The notes under the pieces are model-generated. The model was not told the DNA's origin. It did no database searches and saw only the letters and a list, made by a program, of their open reading frames with translations. A stretch of 64,000 nucleotides of DNA from Actinoplanes flavus. Lineage in GTDB: Bacteria > Actinomycetota > Actinomycetes > Mycobacteriales > Micromonosporaceae. Position 1 is the first letter of the stretch, and every line of letters starts with the position of its first letter. The stretch covers positions 45,631-109,630 of the forward strand of contig NZ_JAGFNS010000034.1 in NCBI RefSeq assembly GCF_017592555.1, in the 5' to 3' direction. Positions 60,677 to 64,000 of the stretch are shown in pieces. Both the position numbers and the translations under genes were made by a program.

Positions 60677-61162
60677 ATGCTGGGGGTACATTTCGCGATC
60701 ACCGCGGATCAGGAGAAAGTCCTGCTCGACGCGGACGGCGACGACGACGCGGTCGGTGAGCTGCTCGGGGACATCGAGGAGAACTGGGACGACGACCGGC
60801 TCAAAGTCGACACCGACAAGGCCTGGGACGAGATCCACCGCTGCCTCACCGACGGCAGCCTCGACCAGGACGGCGGCGACTACCCGCTGTCACACGCCAT
60901 CCTCGGTGGTCGCGACATGCACGACGAGTACTACGTCATCTACGTCGACACCGCCCAGGTCCGCGACGTGGCCGTCGCGCTGCGCGGCATCGACCGGGCC
61001 GGGTTGCGACAACGATTCGACACCCTGCTGCCCGGCAGCGACTACGACGGCCCGCTCGGCGAGGACGATTTCGAGTACCTCTGGACCGATTTCCTCGAGG
61101 TCGTCGACTTCTACCAGCGCGCCGCCGCCGCGGGACGCGCCGTCCTCTTCACCGCGACCTGA
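60677..61162 (+). CDS. DUF1877-family (YfbM-like) protein
   Basis: The 161-residue acidic protein matches YfbM-like proteins: HFAITADQEKVLLDADGDDD, NWDDDRLKVDTDKAWDEIHRCL, YPLSHAILGGRDM, ALRGIDRAGLRQRFDTLL and DDFEYLWTDFLEVVDFYQRAAAAGRA. The fold is known, the function is not. It is followed 13 bases later by the esterase gene, so the two may be co-transcribed. Confidence 0.8.
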   Translation: MLGVHFAITADQEKVLLDADGDDDAVGELLGDIEENWDDDRLKVDTDKAWDEIHRCLTDGSLDQDGGDYPLSHAILGGRDMHDEYYVIYVDTAQVRDVAVALRGIDRAGLRQRFDTLLPGSDYDGPLGEDDFEYLWTDFLEVVDFYQRAAAAGRAVLFTAT

Positions 61163-61175
61163 GCCGGGAGAACCT

Positions 61176-62069
61176 GTGGCGAGTTGGCAGATGAGTGTGG
61201 TGGCGGCCTTCACGCGGCTCGCCTACCAGCGCAGATTCATCAGCGAAGAGGCCGGGCTGCGGACGCTCGCGCGCCCGAAGGGGCCTTCCGGGCCGCCTTC
61301 GGCGATCAAGCGACGGTACGCCGTGAGCACCTCCCAGACGCACGGCTTCGACCTGCACCGGGTGCGCCCGTCCGGCCCGGACACCGGGGTGACGGTCATC
61401 TACCTGCACGGCGGGGCGTACACGAGCGAGATCGTCAGTCAGCACTGGGCACTGGTCGGGCACATCGCCGCGCGTACCGGGCATGAGGTGGCCGTGCCCA
61501 TCTATGGCCTCGCGCCGGACCACCAGGGTCTCGCCGCCCTGTCATTCGTCACCGCGGTGGTCGCCGACCTGGTGGCCGAGGGCCGCCGCTGCTACCTGGC
61601 CGGCGACTCGGCCGGCGGCGGCCTGGCACTGCTCGCCGCGCAGGCGGTGTCCGGGGAGGCCGGGGGAGTGGCCGGCGTGACGGCGATCGCGCCGTGGCTC
61701 GACCTGTCGATCAGCAACCCGGAAATCGACGCGGTCGAGCCGCATGATCCGTGGCTCCGTCGCCCGGGCCTGCGCCCGCTGGCCGCGGCGTGGGCGGGGT
61801 CGCTGTCGTTGCAGGATCCGCGCTTGAGCCCGCTCTTCGGTGACCTGTCGTGCCTGCCGCCGGTGCAGATCCTGGTCGGCACCCGCGACATCACCCTCCC
61901 GGACTGCCGTCTGCTCCGTGACCGGCTGCCCTCGTCGGTGCCCCTGACCTACCACGAGAAGCCGGGTGCCCTGCACGTCTATCCGCTGCTGCCGGTCCCC
62001 GAGGCCCGCCCCGGCCGCGAGGCCGTCGTCACCCATGTTCAATCGACGACCCGCCTGACCCACCCCTGA
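61176..62069 (+). CDS. Alpha/beta hydrolase of the hormone-sensitive-lipase group
   Basis: The 297-residue protein has the HGGA oxyanion motif (VIYLHGGAYTSEI), the nucleophile elbow YLAGDSAGGGLALLAAQ with serine, an aspartate in ILVGTRDITLPD and a histidine in GALHVYPLLPVPEAR, the layout of HSL-family esterases that hydrolyse short acyl esters. The GTG at 61176 has GGGAG 5 bases upstream; an ATG at 61191 is the alternative. Confidence 0.85.
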   Translation: MASWQMSVVAAFTRLAYQRRFISEEAGLRTLARPKGPSGPPSAIKRRYAVSTSQTHGFDLHRVRPSGPDTGVTVIYLHGGAYTSEIVSQHWALVGHIAARTGHEVAVPIYGLAPDHQGLAALSFVTAVVADLVAEGRRCYLAGDSAGGGLALLAAQAVSGEAGGVAGVTAIAPWLDLSISNPEIDAVEPHDPWLRRPGLRPLAAAWAGSLSLQDPRLSPLFGDLSCLPPVQILVGTRDITLPDCRLLRDRLPSSVPLTYHEKPGALHVYPLLPVPEARPGREAVVTHVQSTTRLTHP

Positions 62070-62218
62070 CCGCCGCGCAGAACGTCGACCGGCGCCACGT
62101 TTCGCCGAGCGGGCCGGGCGCCGGCCCGCCGGTTCTCCGGTGGACAGCAGCGGGGGCGCCTGGCCCGCGGGCGGCGACTCTCGCGCGCCGGGGCGGGAAC
62201 GGCTAAAGTTCCGACGCT

Positions 62219-63112
62219 GTGACCGAACCGGCCCTGCGCCTGCTGGTTTCCCTGCTGCGGGCCCGCCCGGCCCGCCGCGCCGACCTGCCCGCCCTGGGCC
62301 TCGACGACGGCCCGCTCGACGAGCTGATCCGGGCCGGCTTCGTCGCGCAGACGGGCGACCGGCTCAGCTACGACGAGCCCGCCGCGGTGCTCGCCCGGCA
62401 GGCGCGGGCGACCGCCGACCTGATCGCGGTGCTGCCCGCCCTGGCCCGGGAGTGGCGGAACCACCCGCGCACCACCGTCGGCGTCGAACTCGTGCACGGT
62501 CACGAGGAGCAGTGGCGGGCCTGGGCCCGGCACGCCGCGCTGACCCCGCCGCGTGCCCCGATCAACCTCTACCCGTCGCTGGAGGTGCTGCGCGACGTCA
62601 TCGCCCCGAGCCTCGCCGATGTCGCCGGCCCGTACCCCGAGGGCATGCGGCAGGCCCGCGCCGTGCTGCCGGCCGCGGCCGTGGTCACCGACGACGACCG
62701 TGCCGTGATCGACGTGCTGATCCGGACGGGCCTGCGCGTCCGGCTGGCCCGCCGGGTGGAGAGCTGGCTCTACTCCGACCCCGAGGTGCTGTGCGCGCTG
62801 CCGCTGACCTGGGGCGAGGACCCGCCGCCCAGCATCATGATCGTGCACGATCCGGCGATCCGGGCGCTCACCGCCGCGTACTGCGAGACGGTCTGGCGGG
62901 CCGCCGCGCCGTACCGGACGCCGAAGCCGGAGTTCCACGAGGTGCTGCGCATGCTCGCGCTCGGCATGTCCGACCGGGCGATCGCCACCGCGCAGTGCAC
63001 CTCGCAGCGCACCGTCGAGCGCCGGATCGCCGAGGCGATGGCCCACTACGCCGTCGGCACCCGCTTCGAGCTCGGGATGGCCTGGTCAGCGGAACAGGTA
63101 GACGAAGGGTGA
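62219..63112 (+). CDS. LuxR-type helix-turn-helix regulator
   Basis: The 297-residue protein has a winged-helix-like N-terminus (ALRLLVSLLRARPARRADL), a middle part with a TrmB/methyltransferase-regulator-like layout, and a C-terminal LuxR-type helix-turn-helix (VLRMLALGMSDRAIATAQCTSQRTVERRIAEAM). Its target and ligand are unknown. It starts at a GTG and its 3' end overlaps the convergent lipoprotein gene by 27 bases. Confidence 0.75.
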   Translation: MTEPALRLLVSLLRARPARRADLPALGLDDGPLDELIRAGFVAQTGDRLSYDEPAAVLARQARATADLIAVLPALAREWRNHPRTTVGVELVHGHEEQWRAWARHAALTPPRAPINLYPSLEVLRDVIAPSLADVAGPYPEGMRQARAVLPAAAVVTDDDRAVIDVLIRTGLRVRLARRVESWLYSDPEVLCALPLTWGEDPPPSIMIVHDPAIRALTAAYCETVWRAAAPYRTPKPEFHEVLRMLALGMSDRAIATAQCTSQRTVERRIAEAMAHYAVGTRFELGMAWSAEQVDEG

Positions 63113-63700
63113 TCCCTGCGCCTGTAGATTGAGGACGCCGTCCACGCACGTGTACGTCATCGGGACGTCGCCGAGCGGGTTCTCCGGCACCGGGATCGGC
63201 GCGTTCGCCGACCGCCCGTTGATCGTGACCTTGCTGTCGATCTTGATGCCGCCGGTCCACGCGCCCTGCGGGGTGAGCGTGTTCCCGTCGGCCTGCCACC
63301 CGCCGGACGCGGTCCCGCTGTGTCTCTGAATGACCCTCATGGTCATCCCGCCGCCCAAATCCGCCGTGATCGTCGTGGTGATGCCGTCGGTGAAGGTCGC
63401 CTTGAGCGCCGGCGTCACCGTCAGAGTCTGATCACCGGTCATGTGCACGCCGGTCACGTCGATCCCGCGCATCACGCCCTGCAGTTGGGTCTCCAGGTCC
63501 GTCGTGGACACGTGCCACGGGCTGCCCTCGATCAGGCACCGCAGCTCGGCCGAACCCGTCAGCTCCGGGCTCGGCGCCGCCTCCGTCCCGCCGGCCGCCC
63601 CGGCCGCTTCGGGGCCTCCGGCCGCGGCCGGCTCATCGTTGCGGCACCCGCCCAGGACCACCGTCGCCAGCCCCGCCATCACCATGATCGCTCGCTTCAC
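63086..63700 (-). CDS. Secreted lipoprotein
   Basis: The 204-residue protein has a lipoprotein signal with lipobox VVLGGC (cysteine near residue 19), an alanine/glycine/proline-rich spacer (about 20-50) and a beta-rich domain with LRCLIEGSPWHVSTTDLE, GGGMTMRVIQRHSG and a terminal YTCVDGVLNLQAQG. The two cysteines (LRCL and YTCVD) may form a disulfide. Function is unknown. The GTG at 63700 is the start. Confidence 0.75.
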   Translation of the reverse strand: MKRAIMVMAGLATVVLGGCRNDEPAAAGGPEAAGAAGGTEAAPSPELTGSAELRCLIEGSPWHVSTTDLETQLQGVMRGIDVTGVHMTGDQTLTVTPALKATFTDGITTTITADLGGGMTMRVIQRHSGTASGGWQADGNTLTPQGAWTGGIKIDSKVTINGRSANAPIPVPENPLGDVPMTYTCVDGVLNLQAQGSPFVYLFR

Positions 63701-63886
63701 AGCCGCACCCTAAAACCGCGGAGCTGCCCGGCAGCGCGGGCCGGCGTGGCGGACCACCGACGTGGCGGAGATCCGCCGCCCCCGCGCTCGATGTGGGCTG
63801 CGGCCGGAGGAGGCGGGCCGCCGTCCAGGATGGCCGCGCCGACACTGTCCTCACGAAACGCGCCTACTGAGCTTTTGAGGTCAGGG

Positions 63887-64000
63887 TCAGGGTGGTGCCA
63901 GTCCGCTGGTGGCGAGGAATCCGAAGGCGAGGGTGGGCCGATACTGCATGCGTTTGAGTCGGTTCTTGGCGATGCGGAGTAGGTCGTCGATACCGCCGGG
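63887..64000 (-). mobile_element. IS630-like transposase, C-terminal end only
   Basis: On the minus strand the frame is open to the window edge and reads DDLLRIAKNRLKRMQYRPTL, then GFLATSGLAPP before a TGA at 63887-63889. The RLKRMQYRP...GF(L/I)A-TGL ending is typical of IS630-family transposases. A TA dinucleotide at 63865-63866 could mark the insertion site, as this family duplicates TA. The rest of the element lies outside the window. The 63701-63886 gap holds nothing else. Confidence 0.65.

Overview
The window is high-GC DNA with a strong G/C bias at third codon positions, frequent GTG and TTG starts, many 4-base ATGA overlaps between genes, and families typical of filamentous actinobacteria (HelR, SigE-type sigma factor, deazaflavin-dependent nitroreductase-like proteins, many TetR/LacI/MarR regulators, and DUF6461-, DUF6348- and DUF4240-type proteins). 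The gene mix resembles Actinoplanes or another Micromonosporaceae chromosome. That assignment is inference from gene content only. I saw no tRNA, rRNA, CRISPR array, prophage or replication origin.

Layout. 0-8.5 kb: small accessory genes, several resembling polymorphic-toxin immunity proteins (SUKH-3 fragment, WapI-like, barstar-like, DUF6348-like), plus an aminoglycoside-phosphotransferase-like gene, an isochorismatase-like hydrolase, VOC and DHFR-like proteins, and a lone ABC-2 permease. 8.5-16.5 kb: a TPR gene with one frameshift and no C-terminal effector domain, coupled to a TetR gene divergent from a quinone-oxidoreductase-like gene with a tandem operator; a low-GC aegerolysin-like secreted protein; an SRPBCC gene; and helR with a rifamycin-associated promoter element. 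16.5-21 kb: an operon of a membrane SRPBCC protein, an isoprenylcysteine methyltransferase/CGPC-thioredoxin-like fusion and a TetR regulator, then a dialkylglycine decarboxylase. The operator pair of this operon recurs with identical spacing before a TIGR01777 epimerase at 25.9 kb.

21-31 kb: SigE-type sigma factor with its membrane partner, two divergent LacI regulators, a three-gene sugar-derivative operon (Gfo/Idh/MocA, PmoA-like, cupin) behind LacI-type operators, and a MarR/old-yellow-enzyme pair. 31-37 kb: TM2 and SDR proteins, a deletion-like junction between two shortened divergent genes, a glycosyltransferase plus inositol-phosphate synthase pair, and a deazaflavin-type oxidoreductase behind an operator pair with no local regulator. 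37-42 kb: a signalling block (PAS-HisKA protein without ATPase, hybrid kinase, lone receiver, receiver-PAS-PP2C phosphatase).

42-45 kb: glycine riboswitch, gcvT, gcvH and sdaA, linking glycine cleavage to serine deamination. 45-64 kb: mostly single genes: SUKH, VOC proteins, an HTH-methyltransferase fusion with its own operator pair, a stand-alone HflX N-terminal domain, an M28 peptidase, adenosine deaminase behind an SAH-riboswitch-like RNA, an LRV repeat protein, HxlR/SDR, thymidine kinase, a macro-domain protein, a CPBP protease, a decayed transposase, DUF6461 and DUF1877 proteins, an esterase, a LuxR-like regulator and a lipoprotein. An IS630-type transposase end sits at the right edge.

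The strongest new-looking signals are the two-locus TetR regulon, the autoregulated HTH-methyltransferase, and the SAH-riboswitch-like leader before adenosine deaminase. All family names come from reading motifs and have not been confirmed by database search.
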